64,000 bases of DNA from Paracoccus cavernae (GTDB taxonomy: Bacteria > Pseudomonadota > Alphaproteobacteria > Rhodobacterales > Rhodobacteraceae). The DNA lies in NCBI GenBank assembly GCA_030410095.1, contig JAUFRC010000002.1, positions 87,501-151,500 of the forward strand, in the 5' to 3' direction. Under the pieces are notes generated by a model, which ran no database searches, had not been told where the DNA came from, and saw nothing but the letters and a program-made list of their open reading frames with translations. Within the stretch, counting starts at the first letter, position 1. Every line of letters begins with the position of its first letter. The position numbers and the translations under genes are program-made. This document shows, piece by piece, positions 40,210 through 51,900 of this stretch.

Positions 40210-40854
40210 TCAACGCCCCTGCGCCGAGGCGACGCGGCCGTGGATCGCGGCAGAGATCACCATTTCCATCGAGAGCCGCTCTTCCTCGATCCGGCCCTCG
40301 AGCCAGTTCGCGAAGAAATAGGCCACCAGCGCGATCGCCAGCCCCAAGGCGGTCGTGGTCAGCGCCGTCCAGATCCCGTTCGCAAGCAGGCGCGGATCGG
40401 CCATTTGCTGGGATTGCGCAAGATTGCCGAAAGCGTCGATCATGCCGATCACCGTGCCCAACAGTCCCAGCATCGGGGCGCCCTGAACCACCGCTTCGAG
40501 AAGGCGCATGCGCGAACCCATCGCGGTCAGTTCGAAAAGCGCGGTCTGACGACCCAGTTCTTCGCCATAGCCGCTATCGCCCGGCCGCGCCCGCAGCCCC
40601 GAGATGACGCCGCCCAAAACGCGCGCCAGAACCGAATTTTCGGCTGCGACCTTGCGCACGGCCTCGTTCGGGCGGCCGTTGAGCCAATCGTCGAGGATCT
40701 CGTCGGCAATGCGGTGGCGCCCCAGGCCCATGCGGCGGAATTGCAGGACTTTGAAGACGACGACGGTCGCGGTCATGACCGACAGGATCGCAAGCGCGAT
40801 GAAGACCACCACAGTCGAGGCGGTCAGATCGGAGAAATTCGTAGGCAGGAACAT
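40210..40854 (-). CDS. MotA/TolQ/ExbB-family proton channel protein
   Basis: A 214-residue protein with three membrane segments: VVVFIALAILSVMTATVVVF, LEAVVQGAPMLGLLGTVIGM and GLAIALVAYFFANWL. The GLLGTVIGMIDAF motif is the diagnostic TolQ/ExbB signature, and the cytoplasmic loop has SRMRLLEAV before it. With ExbD-like partners it would use proton motive force to do mechanical work in the envelope. I start at ATG 40854, 15 bases after the preceding stop. It lies in a T6SS locus rather than with tol-pal or tonB genes, which is unusual. Confidence 0.87.
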   Translation of the reverse strand: MFLPTNFSDLTASTVVVFIALAILSVMTATVVVFKVLQFRRMGLGRHRIADEILDDWLNGRPNEAVRKVAAENSVLARVLGGVISGLRARPGDSGYGEELGRQTALFELTAMGSRMRLLEAVVQGAPMLGLLGTVIGMIDAFGNLAQSQQMADPRLLANGIWTALTTTALGLAIALVAYFFANWLEGRIEEERLSMEMVISAAIHGRVASAQGR

Positions 40855-40868
40855 GGGCGGGAGGGGTC

Positions 40869-41393
40869 CTATAATCCGAAGGCGATGGTGCCGAGCGAGC
40901 GGGCGGTCAGCCGGCTGAGGCAAAGGTCGGGCGCGTCGCTGCCGTCGGCAAGACGGCAATCGGCAACATCGTTCACAACGATCCGCGCGATCTCGGAGCA
41001 GGTCCGGCCGGGCAGCTCGAACAGGGCGACGCGGGTCTTGCCGGCGGGCAGGGCTCCGAAATCGAGGATCGGCAGCCCGCGTACCACGCCCGCCTGATCG
41101 AAGACCGCGACCTGCCATGCGGCACGCGCCAGCGGCTGGCCGGTTTCATTGCTGGTGACCATGGTCAACTGGCAGCCTCCGCCGGCCGAATCTTCGGCGG
41201 CATTCAACTCGAGCACCATGCCGCCGGTGTCGAATTCCGTCGCCGGTGCGGGCGCTGCCCCATTTGCTGCCGCGCCGGTTGTGTTCTGCTCCGTGGTACC
41301 GGTTTCCTGCGCGTAGCCCGCGACGGGCGTCACCACGGCGACCGTCACGGAGGTGGCGAAAGCCGTCAGGGCATAAAGAATCGCGCGGGTCAT
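40869..41393 (-). CDS. Secreted protein of unknown function, first gene of the ExbBD operon
   Basis: A 174-residue protein with a signal peptide (AILYALTAFATSVTVAVVTP, cleavage near GYAQE) and an Ala/Thr/Gly-rich linker. A beta-rich domain follows, with four cysteines spread through it (GGGCQLTM, PGRTCSEIA, VADCRLAD, PDLCLSRL), suggesting two disulfides. AGGAG lies 6 bases before the ATG at 41393, which decides the start over a longer frame. I do not recognise the family. It is co-transcribed with the ExbB-like gene downstream. Confidence 0.65.
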   Translation of the reverse strand: MTRAILYALTAFATSVTVAVVTPVAGYAQETGTTEQNTTGAAANGAAPAPATEFDTGGMVLELNAAEDSAGGGCQLTMVTSNETGQPLARAAWQVAVFDQAGVVRGLPILDFGALPAGKTRVALFELPGRTCSEIARIVVNDVADCRLADGSDAPDLCLSRLTARSLGTIAFGL

Positions 41394-41563
41394 TCGTGCT
41401 CCTGCTCGGGGTCGGATCGGGGCGCACCCGTCGGGTAAAAGAGTGGCCAAAGCTGCCGGAACGTGCGGATTCGCGTCTCTGCTCATGGCCTTTTGACGGG
41501 ACATATCACGTCAGACATGTTAGCTCAATTCGCGGGTGAAATGGACAAGGCGATAGGGGAAGG

Positions 41564-42012
41564 ATGCACGGACTGCGGTTCCTGGCATTGATCGGAGCAA
41601 CCCTTGCGGGTTGGGCGGGGCCGCCCTGCCTGCGGCTGCCTCGTTCAAATTGTGCAACCAATCCTATGATGTGCTCAATATCGCCATCGGCCAACCCGCT
41701 GCCGAAAGCGCGGGAACAAGTCGCGGGCCCGAGGATTTCGTCACGCGGGGCTGGTGGCGCGTCGCCCCGAACCAATGCGCGACCCTGCTGCGCGATCGGC
41801 TGCAATCGCGCTATTTCTACGTTTTCGCGGCCGATGTTTTCGGCAAGGAGGCTCTCGCCGGTGCGGTGCCGCTTTGCGTTGCACCGCGCCGCTTCGCGAT
41901 CGACCGGCAGGGCGATTGCCTCGTGCGCGGCTTTCTCGACGCGCGGTTTCTCGAAGTCGACACGGAAGAGCAAAGCGACTGGACGGTCTTTGTCTCGCCG
42001 CGTCCGGGCTGA
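41564..42012 (+). CDS. DUF1036 secreted protein (one frameshift)
   Basis: About 149 residues. A signal peptide (GLRFLALIGATLAGWAG) precedes a DUF1036 domain with FKLCNQSYDVLNIAIGQP, TRGWWRVAPNQCATLL and YFYVFAADVFGKEAL, plus later FAIDRQGDCLVRGF. The Cys residues and the GWW motif are typical of the family, whose function is unknown. The frame breaks near 41615. GGGAAGG lies immediately before the ATG. It is divergent from the ExbBD operon and followed by the caspase-like gene after 18 bases. Confidence 0.78.
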
Positions 42013-42030
42013 GGTGGGCACGGGGCGGCG

Positions 42031-43511
42031 ATGGACAAGCTGATGCGACATCTGATGCTGACCTGCCTTGCGGCGGCAGGTTGGGGCGCTTGGGCCGCGC
42101 CCTCGCTCGGCCGCGAGGTCTATGTCGTCACCGGCCGCGATGCGGGTCTGGCGACTGCGCCCGATATCGCGCGGGTCGAAAGCTTTTGGCGCGAACGCGG
42201 TACGACGGCGCTGCGCGTCGAGGCGGGGGCGCTTGATGACGCGCCCGCCGTCGCTACGGCTTCAGCGGAAAGCGCCGACCGGCTGATCTATTACAGCGGA
42301 CCGATCGGGCGTGGGGACGGCGGGCTTGTGTTGGCCGATCGTTCGGGGCCGGTCGCTGCGGCGGTGCCGGTCGAAAGCGTGCTGGAAGCAGGGGCCGACC
42401 CGCGTCCGACCACGCTCATCATCAATCATTGCGGCACGAACATGAACATTTCTCCGCGCGATTTCGGCTTTGAAGGTGATTGGATCGTGGCCTATCCGGT
42501 CTCGTCGAGCTGCGTGCCCGAGACCGTGGCGAACCGCGCTTTGGCGGCTCTGGCGGGCCCGCGCGAAGGCTGGGTCGGGGCGTTGCAGGCGGCGGGGATG
42601 ATGGTTGCGCGGCCGCTCGCACCGGGAAGCGCGCCCGCAGGTGCGAGGCGACCGGGCGCACCCGCGCTTCAGGCGGTGCGCAACGACAGTATCGTGATCA
42701 CAACCCTGCGCCCGTCCGCTCCGGCCAGCCCGCGCATCGCTGCCCGCGCGCCCGATGGCGCGGGGAGATCGTGACGGTCTCTGCCCGACCCCGCGATCTG
42801 GCGGCGGCCCTGCCCGCGCAGGGCGGCACCGTGCAGAACCCGCCCGCTTCGGACACTGCGCCTTTGGTTGAAGGCGGCGGCGACCGTCTGGTCCAGCCGC
42901 TGCGCGCGGGTCTCCCCAGCCGTCGATCATCGTGGGAGAGCCGGCTTTGCGCGCGGATGATGTCGCGGCCGCGCCCTTGCCGCCGCGTGATGCGATGGGG
43001 GTGAGCCACGAGCTGCGCGCGACGCTCAGGCGCGAGGATGCCGCAGCTTTCGCCGATCTGCTCGAGCAGGGCGCGTTTGATCCCGATGCCGACCGCATGG
43101 CCGCCGCCATCCAGACAGAGCTTTTCCGGATGTCATGTTATGCCTCGACGGTCGACGGGCTCTGGGGCGCGGTTCGGTCACTGCGGTCGAGCGTTACTTT
43201 GCCGCAGCCAACCAGCGTGCGCCCTCCACAAGGCCCGAGGTGGGGCTTTACCGTGCGATCATCTCGGGCCCCGACCTGACCTGTCCCGCTCCGGTGGCCG
43301 CGCCGGCCGCCGCGCAGACGCGCGGCAACCCTGCCGCATCGGGGCGGGGCGCGGGGGCGCCAACAGCCGAAATCAGGTCGAGCGGCGCAATACCCCGAGC
43401 AATGCGGGCCGCCGACAACCCGCCGCGAACCCGCCAGCTGCTGCGACGCCTGCCACGCCTGGCCGCCGCACGATTGCGCCCAATTTCGGCGGTTCGGGGA
43501 TGTTCCGGTAG
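42031..43511 (+). CDS. Exported protein, possibly degenerate caspase fold with peptidoglycan-binding-like tail (several frameshifts)
   Basis: About 494 residues after repair. A signal peptide precedes a domain with REVYVVTGRDAGLATA, DRLIYYSGPIGRGDGGLVLA and TTLIINHCGTNMN. This order recalls bacterial C14 caspase-like proteins (strand, YSGHG, then a Cys strand), but the catalytic His of YSGHG is replaced by Pro and the Cys context is unusual, so it would be inactive. The C-terminus (LFRMSCYASTVDGLWGAGSV followed by ERYFAAANQ) resembles a peptidoglycan-binding fold, ending with a Pro/Asn-rich tail. Frames break near 42770, 42915, 43160 and 43340. Both domain names are inference. Confidence 0.5.
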
Positions 43512-43517
43512 GCGGTG

Positions 43518-45759
43518 ATGCTCCAGATCGACCCGCAATTTCGCCAGATGGGCAAGGGCGCGCGGCGCAGGCGCAGACGGATCGGTGCGATCCGCGTCAC
43601 AGTGGCTGCGGCGGCGCTCGTGGGGGCGCTTGGCCTGTTGTGGCACCAGACCGGCCCTTGGCCTGTCCTGACGCGGCTTTTGCCGGATGCGGCGGGCGGC
43701 GGCGATCTCGAGCAGCAAATCGTCCAGACCGAGAGCGAATTCGACATCGCGCCGGTGGTGCGCGGCGATACTTTCACCGATATCGCGGGCGATCCCATGA
43801 TCATTCAGGGCGAGAGCAGCGAGGCCGACAGCGGCACGCTTTTGCCGGGTCCCGCCGATCTGAGCCCGATCCGCGTCGGGGCTCCTGCACCCGACCGGCT
43901 CGCCATGGTCTCGGAGGATCTCTATCTGCGCGAACGCCGGCTGGTGGCGGCCCTGCCCTCGACGCGCGAGGAGTTCGCGCTGTTTCAGGCCGAGCGCAGC
44001 CGCGAGCGGCTGATGACCGTCGCGGCAAGCGCCGATGCGGGTCAGGAGGCGGGCGGCACCACGACCGCGCTTGATCCCGCGGGCCGCAACAGCTCCAGCA
44101 TCGCCTTTACCCGCGACGGTGCGACGCGGATGCCGCTGTGGCAGGATCTTATCGTGCAAATCCGCATCCCCAGCGATATTGCGACCCTTCTTGGCGACAA
44201 CGGCTTTGATCTTGCCGACGCCGCGCGGGTGAAGGCGCGCATGGTCGCCCAGCTCGACATCCCCGAGGAACTGCCGCGCGGATCCCTTCTGGCTTTGCGC
44301 TACCGGATGCAGGCGGGACGGCGCGAGATCATGCAGCTCTCGCTTTACAACAGCGGGACCTATGTCGGGGCTTTGGCGATCGGGGCGACGGGGCAGCTGG
44401 TCACGGCGGCTGATCCTTGGGCCGACCAGCCCTTGCTCGGCCAATCGGTCGAAGAGGATCTCGCGGGGACCGCCCGCAGTTCCGTCTGCTCGACGTGATC
44501 TATTCGGCCGCATTGCGCAACGGCGTGCCGGGTCCGGTCATCGGCGAGGCGATCGCGCTGATGGCCAAAGTCTATGACCTCGACGCTTTCGCGGCCGAGG
44601 GCGACCGGATGCAATTGCTCTATGCCACCAACCCCGGTCCGGGCGCGGATGCCGCGGGGCGGGTGCTTTACATCGGCGTGACCGGACCGTCGGGGGCCAA
44701 ACGCTGCTATGTCGTGCCGCAAAAGAGCGGCGGCTACGATTGCTTCGCGCCGGGTGCGCGGGTGGTGGTCAGCGCGGGTCAGCCCAGCATGGTCGCGCCG
44801 GTTTCGGGCATTCTGACCACACGCTTCTCGCCTCCGGTCGAGGGGCGCCCGAGGGCGGCGGCGCGGTGGTCTGGCAGGCGGCGCAGGGCACGCCGGTGGT
44901 GGCGATCGCGGCCGGCCGCATCGGCGCGTTGAACCCGCCCGCCGAAAAAGGCGGATCGGCCAGCCTGACGGTCGAACATGCCGACGGCTTTGCAAGCGAG
45001 TATTCCGGCCTGACCGAGCTGCCGCCGAGCGTGGTGCGCGGGGCCGAGCTCAAGGCGGGCGCTGTCATCGGCAAGATCGCGGCGGGCGACGCCAAGGGCG
45101 ATACCGGCCTGACCTTCCGCATGCTCAAGGACGGCAAACCCGTCGATCCGGTGCCTTTGTTGTCGGGGGGCACCGAGGTTTTGGCCTCGAATGCGGTGGA
45201 AATGCTGATCTCGCGCATCATCCATGTCGAGAGCGGCGGCAATGCGGCGGCCAAAAACCCGCTTTCGACCGCGACCGGCCTTGGCCAGTTCATCGAGAGC
45301 ACATGGCTGCGGATGATGCGCAGCTATCGCCCCGATCTGGTCGCAACGCTGGATCGCGGGCAATTGCTCGACCTGCGGCTCGAGCCTGCGCTGTCGCGCC
45401 AGATGGTGCGTCACCTCGCGCAGGAGAACGAGGCCTTCTTGCGCGCGCGTGGCCATCAGATCACGGCGGGCAATCTTTATCTCGCGCATTTTCTCGGCCC
45501 GCTCGGGGCCAGTCAGGTTCTGGGAGCGGATCCGGCGGCCTCGGTGGGGCAGGTCATGGGGCAGGGCGTGGTCGCGGCGAACCCTTTCCTGCGCAATTAT
45601 ACCGTCGCCGATCTGCGCAATTGGGCCGCGCGCAAGATGGATGCCCGCGCCGTCAGCGCGGCTGCGGCCATTCCCGAGACGGTCGAGGTCAAGGCCTCGC
45701 CCGAGGTCGAGCATTTCATGGCCCAGATGAATGCGCTGCTGGGTGATCCGCAGGGCTGA
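43518..45759 (+). CDS. Membrane-anchored murein hydrolase: LytM-like plus SLT transglycosylase domains (two frameshifts)
   Basis: About 747 residues. A basic N-terminus and one helix (IRVTVAAAALVGALGLLW) anchor it in the inner membrane. A long helical region follows, then an M23/LytM-like domain (QPSMVAPVSGILTTRFSPP, GTPVVAIAAGRIGAL, SGLTELPPSVVRGAELKAG) in which the usual zinc ligands are not evident. The C-terminal lytic transglycosylase domain has the catalytic Glu in IIHVESGGNAAAKN and ATGLGQFIESTWL. Frames break near 44475 and 44850. T6SS loci often carry a cell-wall hydrolase that opens peptidoglycan for the trans-envelope complex; this is the likely counterpart here. Confidence 0.78.
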
Positions 45760-45856
45760 AGCCGCAGGCATCGGCACGGGTGTCGTCGGGGAGCGCGGCG
45801 GGCAGGTTGCGGGCCCTGACCGGCATTCGGGCAACCAGAGACAAGATTTCCGCTTT

Positions 45857-45885
45857 TTGCCCTGATTTATTCGCTTAATTACACT
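45857..45885 (+). promoter_or_regulatory. Putative promoter of the autotransporter gene
   Basis: TTGCCC and TACACT are separated by 17 bases in an AT-rich stretch about 75 bases upstream of the preferred start codon. Each hexamer matches four of six consensus positions. Confidence 0.4.
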
Positions 45886-45906
45886 GGGTGCTATCGAATT
45901 ATATGT

Positions 45907-45922
45907 TCGTTAATGTTAACGA
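45907..45922. promoter_or_regulatory. Palindrome TCGTTAA-TG-TTAACGA, candidate operator
   Basis: Perfect 7-bp arms flank a two-base spacer roughly 15-30 bases downstream of the predicted transcription start of the autotransporter gene, a position suited to repression. The regulator is not identifiable. Confidence 0.5.
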
Positions 45923-45957
45923 GAATCGATTACAAGCATTTGGAGCATTGCCGATCC

Positions 45958-48900
45958 ATGTCTCGCGATTTTGAACTAGTTTCCTCGGTCGCCTTTAGTC
46001 GTCGTGCGAGATACATGCTGACAACTGCGCTGATTACCCTCGCTGTGCCGGTTTTGCTCTCCGGTATGGCTCATGCCGAGGATCTTTACCTCAACAACGG
46101 TCCCGCCAACTCGAACGAGTACACGCAGGAGTCGGGCGTCTGGGACGAGAATGCGCGGATCTGGTCGCGGCAAAACGATTTCGGTAGCCGCAGACGGCTT
46201 GATCGGGGCGATACGGCGATTTTGGTCGCACGTCCGAATGCATCACCCGGCGACATTCGACTCACCCTTGCGGGTGAAGTCGTCGCGCGGGAGTTGCGCA
46301 TCGATTCCAGCGGCTACGCGCTTGTGAGCGACGGAGACCGGGACACCATCTTTCGCGGTGCATGGATGCAGGGCGCCAGTGGTCCGGAACTGCGGTTGGT
46401 TTTCCCCGGCTCGAATGGCGATGCTTCGCGGACATTGGACCTCGCTGTGGCCCTTGGCGGCAACATCATCGTGCAGGGGCCGGGACAGATCAATTATAGC
46501 GGCGAGTCCAGAGCGCAAACAGGCTCGGGCTTCGACACCAACGGCATGACGCACCTCAATATTCGCGGTCTGTCGAGCTTTGCGACGACCGGAACGACGG
46601 CGGGGCAGCTGAACGTCGACGGCCGCTTCATGTTGAGCGGCGCGGGCTCTCATGCCGGGAATGCCGATATCCGCCAAGGCGGAACCGTCTCGGGCGAGGG
46701 GTTCTGGACGGCACTGTGACAAACAACGGAACCTTGAACGCCGATCGCGGCGCGAGCGGGGGCAGCAATACCTTGTCGACCGGCGCGGTCACCAACGGCG
46801 AGACCGGCGTGATCGGTGCGGATGCCGATTCGACGCTGAGAGCCACGTCGATCGACAGCAACGGCGGGATTGTAAACGCGACGAACCGCGGCACGATCAC
46901 GATTGCGCAGGACGGAAGGCTGACCAACAACGGCGATGGTGCGCTGAATGTCACCGGCGGCGGCGCGTTCAACGGTGCGGTAGACAACAAGGATACGGGA
47001 ACGGTTTCCGTCAACACGGGCGGGGTTCTGACGGGTGACATCATCAGCAGCGGCGAGGGCGATGTCACAGTCGGGGCCGACGGGCGCGTTGTCGGCAACA
47101 TTTCCAACGAGAGCGACACAAGCACCGTCACCGTCGCAGAAAACGGCCGGATCGAGGGCAATATCACCCGAAACGACGGCACGGCGACGATTGACGGGCG
47201 GGTCACCGGCGATGTTCGGAACTCGGCCTCGACGGGCGACGTGGTGGTCGGTGGAAGCGGCCGGATCGGCTCTTTGACGGTCACGAACGGCACTGCGACC
47301 GTCAATGGTACGGTCGACGGCAGGGTCGATGTTGGTGCGAACGGAACGGTGGTTCTTTCGGATAACTCCACCTCGGGGAATGTCGTCAACCGCGGCAATG
47401 TGACCATCGCGGGCGACGTCGTGGAAGGGTCGACAACTTCCGCGACGCAACCCTCGGCAGCACGACGGCGAATGATCGTGCTGTCATTGTCGGTGACTAC
47501 AGAAACCGTGAGGGTGCCGAAACGACCCTGATCGGCAGCACTCTGGTAAGTGGTAACTTCACGAACGCGGGCAATCTGTCGGGTCAGGCTGCGGCGGATA
47601 CCACGCTCGATATCGCCGGCACGTTCGAGAGCACCGGCAGCATCACCGGAGTCGACTCCTCCGTCGGGTCGGCGACGATTACCATCACTGCCGCCCAGGT
47701 CTTTTTGGTGCCTCCCATGTTCTGAGCGGGAATGTCGTGATCAACGGCGCCATCGCGAATGGCGGGACCATTCTCTATGACGACACGGCCGGACATGCGA
47801 TGAACGGGTCGCTGATGAATACGCCCGGCGGCACCGTGGATGTGATCACGTCGTTGAACGGCAACGGCAACAACGTCATCAACCACTCGAATTACAACGT
47901 GATGGCGGGCGGAACGGCCACGGGGATCGATCACTTCGCCAACCGTCAAGGCGGGACGCTCGATATTCGGGCGGATGCTGCGACGGGGACGACCGGTTCG
48001 CTCACCGCGACGACGATCACCAATGATGTCGGAGGCACGATCAATAACGCAGGGACTTTGACCGCCGACTTGCTCCGGTCGAGCGGGACGCTGAACAGCA
48101 CCGGCACGCTCAACGGCAGGGTCGCTATCGGTCGCGCCGGAGATGCCGTCCTTTCAAACGTCATTACCGGACAGCTGCACAATAGCGGCGATTTCTCCAC
48201 CGGCGGCAACCTGTCCGTCGGCGGTTTCGTCAATGCGGGAGAGGGGAGATCGTTGCGGGCATGTGATGACCGTTCAGGGTCCGCGTGCCGAAAACACGGT
48301 CGGGACCTTGACGGTGAACGGCACTTTGGCCGGATCTCTGCTCAACCGTGATAATGGGACGGTGGTGCTGGGCGGCGGTACGGTTACGGGCGATGTCGCC
48401 AACCGGAGCGGGATGTTCACCGGTGCGGGCAATGTTCTGGGAACAATGACGAACCAGGCCGACGGCACCATTGACGTGGATCGCGGCAATACGCTGACCG
48501 TAACCGGTACGACGACCAACCGCGGCACCATGGATATCGGAGGGACCTACGCCGGCGCGATCTCCAACGTCGAGGGCGGAACGATCGCGCTTGATGGCGG
48601 CGCACTGACGGGCGCTGTCGACAACCAGGCCATTTTGACCGGCAACGGCAGTCTGACCCAACGGCTGGTCAACAGCGGCGCCGGACGCGTCGTGGCCGGT
48701 GCAGGCCAGACCCTCGATTTGCAGGGCGGCGTCGATAACCGCGGCGAAATCGCGCTGAGCGGTGGCACCATCAACGGGGTGATCGACAACCAGCTTCTCG
48801 TCGGCGGAAACGGCACGCTGACGGGGCTGCTCAACAATATGACGGGCGGCGTGGTCGAAGTGGACCGCGGCGAACGGCTCCAGCTGAACGGAGGGGCGAG

Positions 48901-51900
48901 CAACATCGGCACCTTCAACGTGGCCGGTCGCGTAGCGGGCGATATCGACAACCAGACTGCCGGCGTGATCGCCCTGAATGGCGGTAATCTCGAAGGCACC
49001 GTCACCAATACCGGCTCGATTTCCGGCGGAGGTCAGGTGAGCGGGGTGGTCACCAACCAAGGCACAGGCACCGTCACGGTTGCAAACAGCGACCGGCTGA
49101 ATGTGACCGGCCGTATCGACAACACCGCGACCATCAGCGTTGCGGGCCGGTTGGCGGGGCAGATTGCCAACCTTGATGGCGGCACGCTTGCTTTTCAGGG
49201 CGGCATTCTCGAAAACGGCCTGCGCAACGGCGGTACGATCACCGGAACCGGCCTGATCGAGGGCCGTCTGGATAACCTCGGTTCGGGCGTGGTCGATATC
49301 GCGCGGGGCCAGCAGCTCGCGGCGCGGAACGGGACCGTGAACCAAGGACGGGTCACGGTCGCCGGCCAACTTGACGGCGCGCTGAACAATACGACCGGTA
49401 CGGTCACGCTGGATGGCGGCGTGCTGACCGGCGCGGTGACCAACAACAACCGGCTGGAAGGGCGCGGATCCCTGCTGCAGGGCCTAACCAACAACGGCAC
49501 TGCCGAGCTTTCCGGTATGATCGCGGGCCGGACGGAGAACAACGATACGCTGACCACCACGGGCGATCTTCGGGTAGAAACGCTGGTGAACAATGCCGAT
49601 GCGACCACGCTTGTCAGCTCCGGCACGAGGCTTTCGACCGCGAATACGATTGCCAACAACCAGGACGCGACGCTGACGGTCGATGGCGTGGTTGCCTTCG
49701 ACAGCAATCGCGCGCCCGATCCCAATGTCGCCCTGATCGACAATGCGGGCACGTTGAGCGGGTCCGGCCGTGTCGATGGTGTGGTGCTCAATCGCGGCAT
49801 TCTCGACATGACCGGCACGATCAACCGCATCGTCAACGAGGGCGAGGCAACGCTTTCCACCGGCGAGACCCTGAGCACGACCGGCGGTGTCCAGAACGGG
49901 AATCTTCTGACCAACGCGGGCCGTCTCAACAGCAACGTGACCAATGAAGCGACCTTTGTTTCGAGCGGTGTGATGAACGGCACCCTGAGCAATATCGAAG
50001 GCGGCACCGCCACCCTGAGCGGGAGCGTCAGCGCAATCGAGAACGGGGGAGCTTGCAAACGGCGGGTGATCTCTCGGTGCGCCGCATGCTCAATATCGCG
50101 GATGTGCGGGTTCAGGAGGGCCACAATCTGACCGCGGCCGAAATGGTGCGCAACAGCGGCACCCTCGCGCTGGCGGGGCGTCTGACCGGCGATCTGGGCA
50201 ATACCGGCACGCTGGCGCTCGAGCGGGGCGTCGTTGACGGGAGTGTCACCTCCAACGGGCAGATCACGGGAGCGGGCCGGATCACCGGAACGCTTTTCAA
50301 CAATGCCGATCTGACGCTGAACGATCGTCTGCGGGTCGGCACGCTGCAGAACAACCGCCGCCTGACGGTTGCGCGCGGCAGAGCGCTGGTCGCGGACGAG
50401 GCGGTCGTGAACCTCGGGACCTTCGATCTGCTCGGCCAGTTGCAGGGCAATCTGGTGAACGAGGCGGGCCATGTCGCCAATCTCGGGGCCGGACCGCCAA
50501 TAACGGCGCGCTGATCAGCGGCAATGTCGCCAATGCGGGGCGCTTGAACCTGCATGACATGACCATCGGCGGCGTGCTGACGAATACCGGCGACGTCAAT
50601 ATGCAGAACCGCAACGACAGTGGTCGCCTCAATGTCGCGGGGATCGCGGGGAACGGCGAATACCGCCTCGACCTCGACCTCGAGCAGATGACGGCCGACC
50701 GCATCACCGTCAGCGGTGGTCCGGTGACCGGCAACCTGTCCTTCGATTTCGACATTCTGTCCAACTCGACCGTCAACCGCGTTGGCGAGCGGGTCACGAT
50801 CATGGATCTCGACCCGAGCCAGCGCAACAGTTTCACCTTCGGCTATGATCCGATCTCGCTGTCCTCGGCGCGGGTGGTCTACGAGATGGTGCGCAATCCG
50901 GGCAGCGGCGATCTCGAGGTCGTCAGCGGTACCAACCCGGCGATCGGCGCGCTGCTCGGCAACGTCGCCCTGACCCATTCGTTGATCGGTTCGGTCATCA
51001 ACCGGCCCAACAGCCCCTATGTCGTCGGCATGGCCTATGAGGACGAAGAGAAGCCCTGCGGCATCGGCTCCTGGGGCCGCGCCTTGGGCGGTACGGCCAC
51101 GGCAAACGGCGCGACCGACAACGGCGTCGCAAGCTATGACAGCGAGGTGAAGGCCAAGTATTACGGTATGCAGGTCGGCACAGACCTTGCCTGCTTCAAC
51201 GGCCATTTCAACGGTTGGAACATGGCCTTCGGCGCGCTTCTGGGGGTCAACCAAGGCACGACCGACCAGCCCAACTATCTGGGAACGACGCAGAATTCGG
51301 CTTCGCGCACGCTGGCGTCGATCACCACCTCGGACTTCGACCAGATTTATGGCGGCGTCTATGTGACGGCGACCAAAGACAACTGGACCGTCGATCTGCA
51401 ATACCGCCACGAGGTTACCAATTTCGATATCGACAACCGCGCGGTCGCCGGCAACTCGCTCGGCCTGTCGGATGCGAATTTCTCCAGCCGCGCCAATACG
51501 ATCAGCGGCGCGCTGAGCTATATGCTCCCGATCGCCGAGACCGGCTGGCAGTTCGTTCCTTCGGCGGGCTTTGCCTGGTCGAAATTCTCGATCGACGACA
51601 TCCGCTTCACCGACGGCTACAAGCTCGAATTCGAGGACGGCGACCGCAAGGTCGGCTTCTTCGGCGGCACGGTGACCAAAACCTATGTCGATATGGCGAC
51701 GGATTCCGCGCTCAACGTCTTTGCCACCGGAACCTATTACAAGGATTTCGCCGACGAGACGCGCTCGATCTTCTCGCTCGAGAGCGATCCGGACTTTGCG
51801 CCGCAATACCTGAAATCGGACCATCTCGGCGCCTATACCGAGGTGAGTGTGGGTGCCAACTACGTCAAGATCCTTTCGGGGCAATTCGGCAAGGCGCGCC

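Noticed and set aside
38237..40854. ExbB/ExbD genes as a Zorya-type phage defence system or a normal TonB system
   Set aside because: The ExbB-like protein lacks the long cytoplasmic tail of ZorA, no OmpA-like ZorB or helicase/nuclease partner is present, and the Pro-rich protein lacks a TonB C-terminal signature.
46700..50500. Repetitive Gly/Asn-rich region as a DNA-level tandem repeat or CRISPR-like array
   Set aside because: The periodicity is in the protein (beta-helix rungs) and the DNA repeats are highly diverged with variable length; there are no constant repeats with unique spacers.
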